Source: Myxococcales bacterium
GTDB taxonomy: Bacteria; Myxococcota_A; Polyangia; Nannocystales; Nannocystaceae
Assembly: GCA_020633335.1 (NCBI GenBank)
Contig: JACKDU010000014.1
Location: 62,001-126,000, forward strand
Direction of reading: 5' to 3'
DNA: 64,000 nucleotides
Part shown: piece after piece, positions 15,797 to 24,208 of the stretch
How positions within the stretch are numbered: the first letter of the stretch is position 1
Layout of the letters: each line of letters opens with the position of its first letter
Program-made: the position numbers and the translations under genes
Notes under the pieces: model-generated
What the model was told of the DNA's origin: nothing
The model's input: only the letters and a program-made list of their open reading frames with translations
The model's database searches: none

Positions 15797-16699
15797 ATGG
15801 TTCGCATCGACCGCGCCCTGGCCCCCGCCCTCGCCCTCCTCGCTGGCTTCGCGCTCCTCTCCGGCTGCGACGCCGAGGAGCCGGACGACTCCGGCTCCAA
15901 CCTCGAGATCGACGGCTCGGAGGGCGGGGGCCCGGGCGAGGGGCTCTGGCGGGCGACCCCCTGCGGGGGCGAGGTCACCGAGGTCGAGTGCCAGACGAGC
16001 GAGGGCGAGGAGGGGGTCTCCTTCTGCCTCCAGGTCAGCGGCGAGGAGGCCTGGACCGCCTGCACCGTCGACCCCGCCTGTCTCCCCGGGGAGAGCTCCG
16101 ACAACGGCTGCTTCGGCACCTACTGCGCCTACGACGGCCAGCACCTGGTCGAGCACTCCTGGGCGGTCGAGGGCGAGTGCGGGACCCCGCTGGTGGTCGT
16201 CCTCGACGACGAGCCGCTCGGCTACGAGCCGGTGAGCGGCGCCGACTTCGACCTCACCGGCCGCGGCGACTGCCTCGGCACCGACTGGCCGACGGTGCCC
16301 TGGCTCGCGCTCGACCGCGACGGCGACGGGGTGATCAGCGGCGGCCGCGAGCTCTTCGGCGAGGGGTGGATCATGGCCTCGGGGACAGACGCGAGCCACG
16401 GCTTTGAGGCGCTCATCGAGCTCGACGCGGATCGCGACGGGATGATCACGGCGGCGGATCCTGCGTTCGCCGAGCTCGTCCTCTGGTCGGATCTCGACGG
16501 CGATCGCCGCGGGGAGCTGCGGGAGCTGACGCCGATCGCCGAGGCGGGGCTCTTCGCGATTCACCTCGACTTCGCGCGGAAGGTGGAGTGCGACGAGCGG
16601 GGGAACTGCGCGGGCGAGCGGGCGCGGGTCGAGTACATCGGCGCCGGCGGGGAGCCGCGGCGGGGTGAGGTGATCGACGTGTATCTGGCGTGTGAGTAG
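15797..16699 (+). CDS. Lipoprotein with EF-hand-like calcium motifs
   Basis: 300 residues. The signal peptide ends in the lipobox LLSGC, followed by an acidic Gly/Ser linker and a cysteine-containing domain. Two EF-hand-like loops follow, DRDGDGVISGGRELFG and DADRDGMITAADPAF, plus a third partial one (DLDGDRRGEL). This resembles dockerin/EF-hand calcium-binding surface proteins of myxobacteria. ATG 15797 is preferred over a TTG 12 bases upstream because it places the charged residues directly before the hydrophobic core. Convergent with sulP. Role unknown; calcium-dependent surface binding is inference. Confidence 0.8.
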   Translation: MVRIDRALAPALALLAGFALLSGCDAEEPDDSGSNLEIDGSEGGGPGEGLWRATPCGGEVTEVECQTSEGEEGVSFCLQVSGEEAWTACTVDPACLPGESSDNGCFGTYCAYDGQHLVEHSWAVEGECGTPLVVVLDDEPLGYEPVSGADFDLTGRGDCLGTDWPTVPWLALDRDGDGVISGGRELFGEGWIMASGTDASHGFEALIELDADRDGMITAADPAFAELVLWSDLDGDRRGELRELTPIAEAGLFAIHLDFARKVECDERGNCAGERARVEYIGAGGEPRRGEVIDVYLACE

Positions 16700-16733
16700 G
16701 GACGCGCGCCCCCTCAGTCCGAGTCGAGCTCAG

Positions 16734-16874
16734 ACCGAAGCGAGCTGCATCACCGCCGGCGCCGCCTTGATCGGCGCGACCCGCCGCCGATCACACGCCG
16801 ACACCGCGCGCGCGAAGTCCTCCAAACCCTACACCGAAGCGAGCTGATCTTGATCGGCGCGACCCGCCGCCGAT
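16734..16874. repeat. Imperfect tandem duplication of the 3' end of the SulP gene
   Basis: A 25-base block (TTGATCGGCGCGACCCGCCG...) occurs at 16767-16791 and 16850-16874, and ACCGAAGCGAGCTG at 16734-16747 and 16833-16846. The copies are offset by 83 and 99 bases, so the inner copy has lost about 16 bases. The distal copy, read in the original frame, gives a clean end (RVAPIKAAPAVMQLASV-stop). Confidence 0.75.
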
Positions 16875-18669
16875 GCGCGCGCGCCTCGATCTCGCTCACC
16901 GCCCGCAGCAGCGCGTCGTCGAGCGAGGTGAAGCGGCACTCCACCGGGACCGCCTGGAGCTCGTGGAGGTCGTCGAGGACCTCGGTGGTGGTCTCCGAGA
17001 GGTTCGAGGTGATCACCAGGAGGCCCTCGCGGCGGGCGGCGGCGATCAGATCGCCGAGCGCGTAGGCGCCGGAGAGGTCGACGCTGTCGAGGTCGCCGCC
17101 GTCGATGATCAGGACGTCGCGCCCGCGGAGGTTCTGGACCGCGTCCTGAAGCCAGGCGACGGCGCCGAAGAAGAGCGGGCCGTGCGGGCGGATCACCTCC
17201 ATGCGGGCCCGCACCTGGGTGCGGAGGGCGGCGGTCCGGGCGTCGGCGTCGCCGAGGTCGACGCCGTGCTCGGCGGCGATCTCGGTGAGGTCCTCGAGGT
17301 CGTAGCGGCCGAGGAGGGCGTCGAGGGCGAGGTCCCGCTCGTGGTCGAGGACCACGGCCCGCGCGTCGAGCTCGCGCTCGTAGCGGTCGGCGCTGTCCTT
17401 GACGAAGCGGAAGAAGGCGACCGCGAGGCCGAGGGCCATCGCCGAGAGGAGGTCCCAGGCGACGGTGGTGATCACCACCAGGCCGAAGGTGAGCTTGTCG
17501 GAGCGGGGGAGGGCGCGGACGACCGGCAACACCCGGAGGTCGACGATGTCCCAGCCCGCCTTGATCAGGATCGCCGCGAGCGCAGGCATCGGCACGTGGG
17601 CGGCCAGCGGCCCGAGCCCGAGGGCGAGCGCGAGGAGGACCAGGCCCATGACGATCGTCGCCAGGCGGGTCTTCGCGCCGCTCTTGACGCTGACCACGCA
17701 GGGCATCGTGTTGGTCGCCGAGCCGATCCCGCCGACGAGGCCGGAGCAGACGTTGGCCGCGCCCTGGGCGACCAGCTCGCGGTCGCTGTGGTGGCGGGTC
17801 GAGGTCAGGTTGTCGACGATCAGCGCGGTCAGGAGGCTGTCGAAGACGCAGAGGGCCGCGAGGGTGGCGGCCGGCACCAGCGCGCGATCGAGGAGGCCGA
17901 GGTCGGGGAGGTGGAGGCTCGGCAGGCCAGTCGGGACCGCGCCGATCATCGGCACCTCGACCCCCGGGAGGAGGGCCGCGCCGACGCCGACGATGAGGCC
18001 GACGAGGGGCGCCGGCAGCCAGGCGATCTTCACCCAGCGCGACCAGCCGAGGGTGACCGCGAGGGTCAGGCCGCCGACCAGCGCAGCCGCCGGCTGGAGA
18101 TCATGGACCAGCTCCGGGAACTCGCCGATCGCCCCGCTGATGCTGGTGGCGTTCGGGATCCCGAAGAAGGGGTTCACCTGCAGGAGGATGTAGATCATCC
18201 CGAGGCCGGTCATGAACCCCGAGATCACCGAGTAGGGGGTGTAGCGGATGAAGCGGCCGAGCTTGAGGAGGCCGAGGGCGATGAGCATCGCGCCGCCGAG
18301 GACCACGGCCGCGGTCGCCAGGGCGATGTCGGGCTTGCCGTCGGCGGTCGGGTAGAGCGCGAGGATCGCCAGGAGCTGGATCGTCATCGGCCCGGTGGGT
18401 CCGCCGACCGACCAGGCGAAGCCGCTGAGGGGGCCGGCGATGAGGCCGGCGGCGATCGCCGCCCAGAGGCCGGCGCTGGCGCCGAGCCCCGAGGCGACGC
18501 CGAAGGCGAGGGCCATCGGCAGGACGACCATCGCCACGGTGACCCCCGCGAGGACGTCGCCGCGGACGTTGGTGCCGAGGCCCCGCAGGTTCTCGAGGAA
18601 ATTGAAGTCGGCGAGGTACGCGCGCAGCGCCTCGCCGCGCGAGGCTGCGCTCTTGGTGGTCTCGGTCAT
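16750..18669 (-). CDS. SulP-family anion transporter with STAS domain
   Basis: 639 residues. About 12-14 membrane segments (GVTVAMVVLPMALAFGVASG, SVGGPTGPMTIQLLAILAL, GGIGSATNTMPCVVSVKSGA) are followed by a cytoplasmic STAS domain containing FFGAVAWL and DSVDLSGAYAL. SulP proteins carry sulfate, bicarbonate, molybdate or dicarboxylates; the substrate is not evident, and the carbon-starvation neighbour cstA is only suggestive. ATG 18669 is preferred over an upstream GTG-like start for its normal leader length. The last 38 residues or so (SLRCRVWRTSRARC and an Arg-rich tail) come from a local duplication that moved the stop codon. A 6-bp hairpin (18682-18697) precedes the start, and a candidate micropeptide lies upstream. 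Confidence 0.9.
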   Translation of the reverse strand: MTETTKSAASRGEALRAYLADFNFLENLRGLGTNVRGDVLAGVTVAMVVLPMALAFGVASGLGASAGLWAAIAAGLIAGPLSGFAWSVGGPTGPMTIQLLAILALYPTADGKPDIALATAAVVLGGAMLIALGLLKLGRFIRYTPYSVISGFMTGLGMIYILLQVNPFFGIPNATSISGAIGEFPELVHDLQPAAALVGGLTLAVTLGWSRWVKIAWLPAPLVGLIVGVGAALLPGVEVPMIGAVPTGLPSLHLPDLGLLDRALVPAATLAALCVFDSLLTALIVDNLTSTRHHSDRELVAQGAANVCSGLVGGIGSATNTMPCVVSVKSGAKTRLATIVMGLVLLALALGLGPLAAHVPMPALAAILIKAGWDIVDLRVLPVVRALPRSDKLTFGLVVITTVAWDLLSAMALGLAVAFFRFVKDSADRYERELDARAVVLDHERDLALDALLGRYDLEDLTEIAAEHGVDLGDADARTAALRTQVRARMEVIRPHGPLFFGAVAWLQDAVQNLRGRDVLIIDGGDLDSVDLSGAYALGDLIAAARREGLLVITSNLSETTTEVLDDLHELQAVPVECRFTSLDDALLRAVSEIEARAHRRRVAPIKISSLRCRVWRTSRARCRRVIGGGSRRSRRRRR

Positions 18670-18786
18670 CGGTGCTCTGGCGCCGACCTCAGTCGGCTCA
18701 TGGTGGGGAGCCGCGCGCGCCACGGACGCGATCGCGCCGCGTCGACGGAGCTGCGCACAGCCGCGAGGGCGGAGGTCGGCAGCGGA

Positions 18787-18843
18787 CTAGAAGCGGGCGA
18801 CGACGGCCCAGGCGACCAGCAGGATGAGCGTGAACGAACCCAT
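18787..18843 (-). CDS. Candidate 18-residue membrane peptide upstream of SulP
   Basis: ATG at 18843 with GAGGAG six bases upstream, then MGSFTLILLVAWAVVARF and a stop. The peptide is one hydrophobic helix capped by Arg, and every codon except GGT ends in G or C, as in real genes here. It reads toward sulP, 117 bases away, in a region otherwise without coding signal. Such micropeptides (for example KdpF, CydX) often partner a membrane complex, so a link to SulP is possible. Too short for homology to prove; it could be chance, but the ribosome site is among the best in the window. Confidence 0.45.
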   Translation of the reverse strand: MGSFTLILLVAWAVVARF

Positions 18844-19113
18844 GACGAACTCCTCGTGAGGCGGCGGGAAGATTTCCCAGCCGTGGTGAGCGTCCCCCGG
18901 GAATGCACGCGCCATGCCGACCACGAAAACCCGCCGAGACCAGCGAAAAGAGGTCTCTCACGGGCCTCCGATCGCGGACCATTCGGGAGAAGCTCCGCAC
19001 TCTCCGATCCCGGGGCTGCGGAGAATTTCCCTACCCGTTCCCGGGGGTGTGGAGACCATGAACACCGGTGCTGGGGCCGCCCGGTCAGGCCGGGCCCCGC
19101 CCGCGATCGGCGC

Positions 19114-19119
19114 TATCCT
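19114..19119 (+). promoter_or_regulatory. -10-like TATCCT, leaderless start
   Basis: TATCCT lies 7 nt before the ATG at 19127. Confidence 0.5.
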
Positions 19120-19126
19120 GGCGTCG

Positions 19127-20128
19127 ATGGCCGCATCGCTCTCCCGCCGCCGCCTCCTCGTCGGGGCCGTCAGCGCGCCCGCCCTTGCGATCGGCGGGGC
19201 CGCCTGCGTGGGCGCGTCGCAGCCGGTCGGCGACGCAAGCGGGGCCCGCGAGGCCGGAGCCGCGGTCCACACCGCGTCCAAGACCCTTCGACCCCGTGAG
19301 GTCACCCGGGTGATCGCCGGGACGGCGTCGCGCGACGGCGCCGGGGTCAAGCTCCGCCGCCTCCTCGGCGGCCGCGAGCTCGCCCACCTCGATCCCTTCC
19401 TCCTCCTCGACGAGATCCGCTCGAACGACGAGGCCGACTTCATCCGCGGCTTCCCCTCGCATCCCCACCGCGGCTTCGAGACCGTGACGATCGTCGTCGA
19501 CGGCCACGTCACCCACCGCGACAGCCTCGGGAACGCCGGTGACATCGCCGGCGGCGACGTCCAGTGGATGACCGCCGGCCGCGGGATCATCCACTCGGAG
19601 ATGCCGCGGCCGTCGACGCGCGGCGGGATCTGGGGCTACCAGCTCTGGGTGAACCTCCCGGCCCGCCTGAAGATGACGACGCCGCGCTACCAGGACATCG
19701 GCGCGAGCGCCTTCCCCGAGGTCGCGCTCGGTGATGGCCGCGCCCGCCTCCTCGCCGGCGCGGTCGAGCGCGCCCGCGGGCCGATCGACGGGATCGTCAC
19801 TGAGCCGCTCGCGCTCGATCTCCGCCTCGAGGCCGGCGCGCGCCTGCGACACCCGCTGCCGCCCGGGCATGCGGCCTTCCTCCACGTCCTCGAGGGGGCG
19901 ATCGAGGTCGGCGAGCGCAAGGCGCGGGTCGACGCCGGCGCGCTCGCGGTGCTCGACGCCGGCGAGTCGCTCGAGCTCCGGGCGATCGACGGCGCCCGCC
20001 TCCTGGCGATCGCGGCCGCGCCGATCGGCGAGCCGATCGCCCGCCGCGGGCCCTTCGTGATGAACACCGACGCCGAGCTCCAGCAGGCCTTCGCCGACTA
20101 CCGGAGCGGGCGCCTGGTCGCGGGCTAG
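19127..20128 (+). CDS. Pirin-family protein with Tat signal
   Basis: 333 residues. It begins MAASLSRRRLLVGAVSAP, a twin-arginine-type signal, then a low-complexity linker to about residue 60. The double cupin domain has pirin hallmarks: FPSHPHRGFETVT (metal His-x-His), GGDVQWMTAGRGIIHSE (metal His and Glu), then YQLWVNLP. Pirins bind iron; some are quercetinases or redox sensors, and most are cytosolic, so the export signal is unusual. The ATG at 19127 is supported by the TATCCT box seven bases before it and by the position of the RR motif. The stop is 10 bases from the convergent transporter gene. Confidence 0.87.
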   Translation: MAASLSRRRLLVGAVSAPALAIGGAACVGASQPVGDASGAREAGAAVHTASKTLRPREVTRVIAGTASRDGAGVKLRRLLGGRELAHLDPFLLLDEIRSNDEADFIRGFPSHPHRGFETVTIVVDGHVTHRDSLGNAGDIAGGDVQWMTAGRGIIHSEMPRPSTRGGIWGYQLWVNLPARLKMTTPRYQDIGASAFPEVALGDGRARLLAGAVERARGPIDGIVTEPLALDLRLEAGARLRHPLPPGHAAFLHVLEGAIEVGERKARVDAGALAVLDAGESLELRAIDGARLLAIAAAPIGEPIARRGPFVMNTDAELQQAFADYRSGRLVAG

Positions 20129-20138
20129 CGCCGCGAGG

Positions 20139-21496
20139 CTAGGCCGGCGTGGGCCGCCGGCGCGCCCGCGCGACGAGGCCGATCGCCAGGAACGCCGCGA
20201 AGATCCCGAGCCCGCGGAGCGCCGCCTGGGGATCGGCGAGGGCGATCGAGCCGGCGATGAAGAGGTAGGCGGCGATGAAGATCAGCGGGAGGAGCGGGTA
20301 GAGGCGCATCCGGTAGATCCCGTGGCCGTCGAGGTGCGAGGTCCGCGGCCGCAGGACGAAGATCGTCGCGGCCGAGGTCGCCATGCCGATGCTGTCGAGG
20401 AACATCGTGTAGTTGAGGATCACGTCGAAGGTCTGGGCCGCGAAGAGGGCGACGAGCGCGAGCGCGGTGAAGAGCGTGAGGGCGGCGACCGGCGCCCCGC
20501 GGGCGCTGCGGCGGCCGAGGAACCCCGGCAGCGCCGCGTCCTCGCTCATCGCCAGGAGGAGGCGCGGGTTGGTCAGCATCGCCACGTTGACGTAGCCGAG
20601 CACCGAGAGGAAGAGGAGGATCGCCAGCGCGTCGCCGGCCGCCGGCCCGTAGGCGGCGCCGGCGAGGAGGGCGGCGATCGACTCGGCGCCGCCCAGCGCG
20701 TCGAAGCCGATCACGTGGACATACGCGAGGTTGATCAGGAGGTAGACGCTGATGATGATCGCCAGGCCGAGGCCGATCGCCCGCGGGACCACGCGGGCGG
20801 CGTCGCGGACCTCGGAGCCGAAGTTGATCGTCTGCTGGTAGCCGCCGTAGGTGAACGAGGTGGCGATCAGCGCGAGGCCGAAGGCGCGGAGCGGCGAGGT
20901 CGGCTCGGGCGCGGGGGCGGGCGTCGCTGGGACCGAGTCGCGGCGCTGAGCGGATCGGCGCTGAGCGGTGCGGCGAGGAAGAGCGCGGCGATCAGCGCCG
21001 CCAGGAGCCCGAGCTTGATCAGCGTCAGGAGGTTCTGGGCGCGCGCGCCGGTCCGCAGGCCGAGGAGGTTGAGCGCGAAGAAGGCGCAGAGCGCCGCGCC
21101 GGCGATCGCCACCTTGAGCGCGTGCGGGTCGGCGGCCCCCGGGGCGAGCACCGGGAGGAGGTACTCGGCGCCGATCAGCGCGACCCCGGCGGCCGAGGCC
21201 GCGTTCGAGACCAGGATGATGCTGGTGATCGAGAACGCGATCGACGGGTGGTAGGCGTAGGCGAAGATCCGGAAGTAGCCGCCGGTGATCGGGTAGCGCG
21301 AGCCGATCTCGGCGTAGGTGAGGGCGCCGCAGAGGGCGACGACCCCGGCGGCGATCCAGGCGGCGAAGAAGATCGCCTCGGTGCCGGCGCCGGCGGCCGC
21401 GTTGACCGGCGTCCGGAAGATCCCCATGCCGATCACCAGGCTGACGACGATCATCGTCAGGTCGAAGAGGCGGAGCTGGTCGCGCTCGCCGGACAC
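20139..21496 (-). pseudogene. APC-superfamily amino acid transporter (LAT-like), frame-broken
   Basis: Homologous parts lie in two frames. The first (21496 to about 20930) has LTMIVVSLVIGMGIFRTP, ITGGYFRIFAYAYHP and several membrane helices. The second continues with FTYGGYQQTINFGSEVRD, the next helices (IGLGLAIIISVYLLINLAYV) and a normal end. The span is 1358 bases, two more than a multiple of three, and one extra C in the CCC run opposite 20929-20931 would restore a transporter of about 452 residues. A 13-base direct repeat (20941-20953, 20956-20968) flanks the break. Closest style: L-type amino acid permeases. GTG start at 21496 with TATCGT seven bases upstream. A true pseudogene or a sequencing gap cannot be separated here. 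Confidence 0.82.
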
Positions 21497-21503
21497 CTGC
21501 GCG

Positions 21504-21509
21504 ACGATA
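21504..21509 (-). promoter_or_regulatory. -10-like TATCGT, leaderless start
   Basis: TATCGT on the minus strand, 7 nt before the GTG at 21496. Confidence 0.45.
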
Positions 21510-21519
21510 GCGCGCTTCG

Positions 21520-23160
21520 CTAGTTGTCGAGCGCGCCGTCGGCGATCCACGCCCGGAGCGCGGCGACGAGCCCGTCGGGCGCGAGGGTCGGGGCGTTGAG
21601 CGGCATGTGGGCGACCTCCTGGCCCTTGGCGTCGACCGGCGCGCACTCGGCGAGGACGCGGTAGAGCCAGCTCTGGTCGGGGTCGCCCGGGGTGATCAGC
21701 GGCATCCCGGCGTCGGCGACCACCGCGTGCCCGAGGAGCTCGGCGTGGAGATCGGCGGCGAGGACGTCGAGGCCGGCGGCCGAGCCCGTGGCGCCGCCGT
21801 GGCAGGCGTTGAAGGAGCAGCTCGGCACCAGGAGCGCGGTCCGCAGCTCGCTCAGGGTCGCCGGGATCGACGGCGCGGCCCCGGGGTCGGCGTCGACGCA
21901 GGGCTTCACCGGCGGGAGGTCGCTGTCCCCGGGGCCAGGCGGCGGCACGTAGAGCGGCGCGGCGATCTCCTCGGCCGAGGGCTTGGTGTAGGCCGGCCCC
22001 TTGGGGACCACCAGGGTGTTGCAGGGCCCCTCCATCACCACCGTCTCGCCGTCGACCCCGACCGCCTTGGCGCCGCCGGTCACCGCCCCGTCGAGGAGCG
22101 CGTGGGCGTCGGCGAAGCCGAGCATCATGCACATCTCCTGGTCGCCGACCCCGTAGCCGATGTCCTTGTTGGTCCAATTGTCGAAGTCGCAGGCGAAGCG
22201 GAGGCCGTCGGCGCCGCTGAGGTCGAGCGGCGGGTCGTAGCTCCGGCCGCCGGCGTCGCCGCTGAGCCCCTTGAGCTCGAAGATCCGCTCGCCGTCCTGG
22301 GGCCCGCCGGCGATGTCGACGGTGAAGCCGGTGCCGAGGTAGTGGTAGTGGGGGAGGACGTAGTAGAGCTTGAGGTCGAAGGGGTGGCCGGTGAAGTCGC
22401 TGTACTTCGGCCCGAAGAGGCACTCGCTCTGCTGCCGGCTCTTCTTCTGGGCGGGGATGTCGAGGTCCTCGTAGCTCAGGCGGAAGGGCGAGACCACGAC
22501 CTCGACGTCGCGCGGGTGGATCAGGTCGAAGGCCATCCGCAGCTCGGTGTCGAGCGGCTGCGAGCCCGGGTTGAGGAAGTGGAGCTCGGTGATCACCTGC
22601 GAGCGCGCGGGGATCTTGACGACCGCCCCCTCGGGCAGCGCCTGGGTCTCGTAGCGCGACTGCGTCGACTGGGCGAAGAGCACCGAGCCGGTGACCACGC
22701 CGACGATCTCGTTGTAGCCGCGGTCGCCGCACTTGAAGTAGCCGTCGTCGCCGGGGAAGGCGTCGTCGGGGACCACGAACCAGTTGGAGTGGTGGAGGCC
22801 GCCGTCGTTGCTCAGGTGGACGGTGTTGACGTAGAGCGGCGCCTCGTTGCCGATCGTCCAGGCGACGCAGGGGAAGGACTCCTTGTAGGCGCCGAGCTGA
22901 TGGGGGCCGAAGGAGTGGACGATCCGCGCGCCCTCGGGGACGTCGCCGGCGCTGGTGTCGGAGGTGGTCTCGCCCGTCGTCGAGGTCGAGGTCGTCGCGT
23001 CGCCGGTCGACGTCGAGGTTGAGGTCGAGGACGCGCTGGTGTCGGTGTCCGCGGCGGGCGGGCCCCCGCAGGCGGCGGCGACGCTGAGCGCGAGGAGGGG
23101 GAGGGCCGCGCGCGCGCGCGCGCCCGGGATCGCGGGGGGCAGGGCGACGGTCCTCGGCAT
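21520..23160 (-). CDS. PHM-like copper monooxygenase-type lipoprotein with C-terminal CX4CH domain
   Basis: 546 residues. A signal peptide ends at AAACGG (lipobox-like), followed by a Ser/Thr/Asp linker. The body follows the two-domain copper type II ascorbate-dependent monooxygenase plan: GGLHHSNWFV (CuM/CuH histidine pair), TELHFLNP, LPHYHYLGTGF (His-x-His of the second copper) and DQEMCMML (Met ligand position). Enzymes of this fold hydroxylate C-H bonds (peptidylglycine, dopamine). The C-terminal 110 residues contain SCSFNACHGG and HMPLN, a cytochrome-like domain with a non-standard CX4CH motif, as in some secreted bacterial proteins. Either electron supply or a structural module is possible. 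Start ATG 23160 with GAGGA nearby. Confidence 0.75.
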   Translation of the reverse strand: MPRTVALPPAIPGARARAALPLLALSVAAACGGPPAADTDTSASSTSTSTSTGDATTSTSTTGETTSDTSAGDVPEGARIVHSFGPHQLGAYKESFPCVAWTIGNEAPLYVNTVHLSNDGGLHHSNWFVVPDDAFPGDDGYFKCGDRGYNEIVGVVTGSVLFAQSTQSRYETQALPEGAVVKIPARSQVITELHFLNPGSQPLDTELRMAFDLIHPRDVEVVVSPFRLSYEDLDIPAQKKSRQQSECLFGPKYSDFTGHPFDLKLYYVLPHYHYLGTGFTVDIAGGPQDGERIFELKGLSGDAGGRSYDPPLDLSGADGLRFACDFDNWTNKDIGYGVGDQEMCMMLGFADAHALLDGAVTGGAKAVGVDGETVVMEGPCNTLVVPKGPAYTKPSAEEIAAPLYVPPPGPGDSDLPPVKPCVDADPGAAPSIPATLSELRTALLVPSCSFNACHGGATGSAAGLDVLAADLHAELLGHAVVADAGMPLITPGDPDQSWLYRVLAECAPVDAKGQEVAHMPLNAPTLAPDGLVAALRAWIADGALDN

Positions 23161-23294
23161 GGCGGATCCTCAGGCTATCACCCGCCGCCGGCCCGCGTGC
23201 GCCGCCGATCGGCGCCTCCGCGTGCGTCTGGGTGGGGGCTCGCGGGCCGTGGAGCCGTCGCCGCGGACGTGCTACCAGGGGGCGGAGGGAGACC

Positions 23295-24167
23295 ATGCGC
23301 TACGAAGGCAAGATCTATCGCCCGCCGTCGGAGGCCGACGCCTACATCCTCCAGGCGACGATCGGCTGCTCGTGGAACCACTGCACCTACTGCGACATGT
23401 ACCGCGAGAAGGAGTACCGGGTGCGGGCGCTCCCCGAGACCCTCGAGGACCTGCGGGCGGCCGCGCGCGCCTACGGCCCGCGGTTGGGCAAGCTCTTCGT
23501 CGCCGACGGCGACGCCCTCGGGATGCCGATGGAGGCGTGGCGGCCGATCCTCGCCGAGGCCCGCGCCCGCCTCCCTCGCCTCCGCCGGATCTCCTGCTAC
23601 GCGACCGCCCGCAACATCCTCGAGAAGGACGAGGCCGAGCTCCGTGAGCTCCGCGAGGGCGGGCTGCGGCTCCTCTACATCGGCCCCGAGTCGGGGGACG
23701 ACGTCACCCTCAAGCGGATCGCCAAGGGCTCGACCCACGACGAGCACGTCGAGGCCGCCCGGCGGGCCCACGCGGTCGGCATGGAGATCTCGGTGATCGT
23801 CCTCCTCGGGGTCGCCGGGACCGAGCGCTCGGCCGAGCACGCGGCGGCGACCGGCGATCTGATCACGGCGATGGATCCCGAGTACGTCGGCGCGCTGACG
23901 ACGACCGTGGTGCCGACGACCCCGCTGGCGACCCTCGCCGGCCGCGGCCGCTTCGAGCTGCCGACGATCGAGGCGATGCTCGGCGAGCTCCGGACGATCG
24001 TCGAGCGGGCGGCCCCCCGCGACGCGCTCTTCCGGACCAACCACGCCTCGAACTACCTCCCGCTCGGCGGCCGCCTGCCGGCCGATCGCGGGCGGATCGT
24101 CGGGGTGATCGACGCCGCGCTCGCCGGCGCGATCCCGCTGCGGCCCGAGTGGTCGCGGGGTCTCTAG
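23295..24167 (+). CDS. Radical SAM protein
   Basis: 290 residues. The cluster motif GCSWNHCTYCDMY (Cx4Cx2C, the form seen in an Elp3-like subgroup) starts near residue 24. Later segments AEGGLRLLYIGPESG-like (ESGDDVTLKRIAKG) and MEISVIVLLGVAGTE fit the SAM-binding half barrel. Members cleave SAM to a 5'-deoxyadenosyl radical; the substrate of this subgroup is not established. ATG 23295 has a strong site (GGAGGGAGACC). It runs convergent to the rhodanese gene, with a hairpin of the CATGTCC family immediately after the stop. Confidence 0.87.
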   Translation: MRYEGKIYRPPSEADAYILQATIGCSWNHCTYCDMYREKEYRVRALPETLEDLRAAARAYGPRLGKLFVADGDALGMPMEAWRPILAEARARLPRLRRISCYATARNILEKDEAELRELREGGLRLLYIGPESGDDVTLKRIAKGSTHDEHVEAARRAHAVGMEISVIVLLGVAGTERSAEHAAATGDLITAMDPEYVGALTTTVVPTTPLATLAGRGRFELPTIEAMLGELRTIVERAAPRDALFRTNHASNYLPLGGRLPADRGRIVGVIDAALAGAIPLRPEWSRGL

Positions 24168-24198
24168 GAGCATGTCCGTTCGGACATGTTAGAGAGAG
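24161..24198. terminator. CATGTCC-family hairpin
   Basis: CATGTCCG/CGGACATG stem (24171-24188) over a TT gap, extended by an outer TCTCT/AGAGA stem. It starts at the radical SAM stop codon, between convergent genes. Confidence 0.75.
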
Positions 24199-24208
24199 GG
24201 CGGCGTGA

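Noticed and set aside
16873..19299. A long plus-strand frame opposite the SulP gene
   Set aside because: Its composition (Glu/Asp/Arg/Gly repeats) is the complement of a coding strand; the minus strand has clear membrane helices and a STAS domain.
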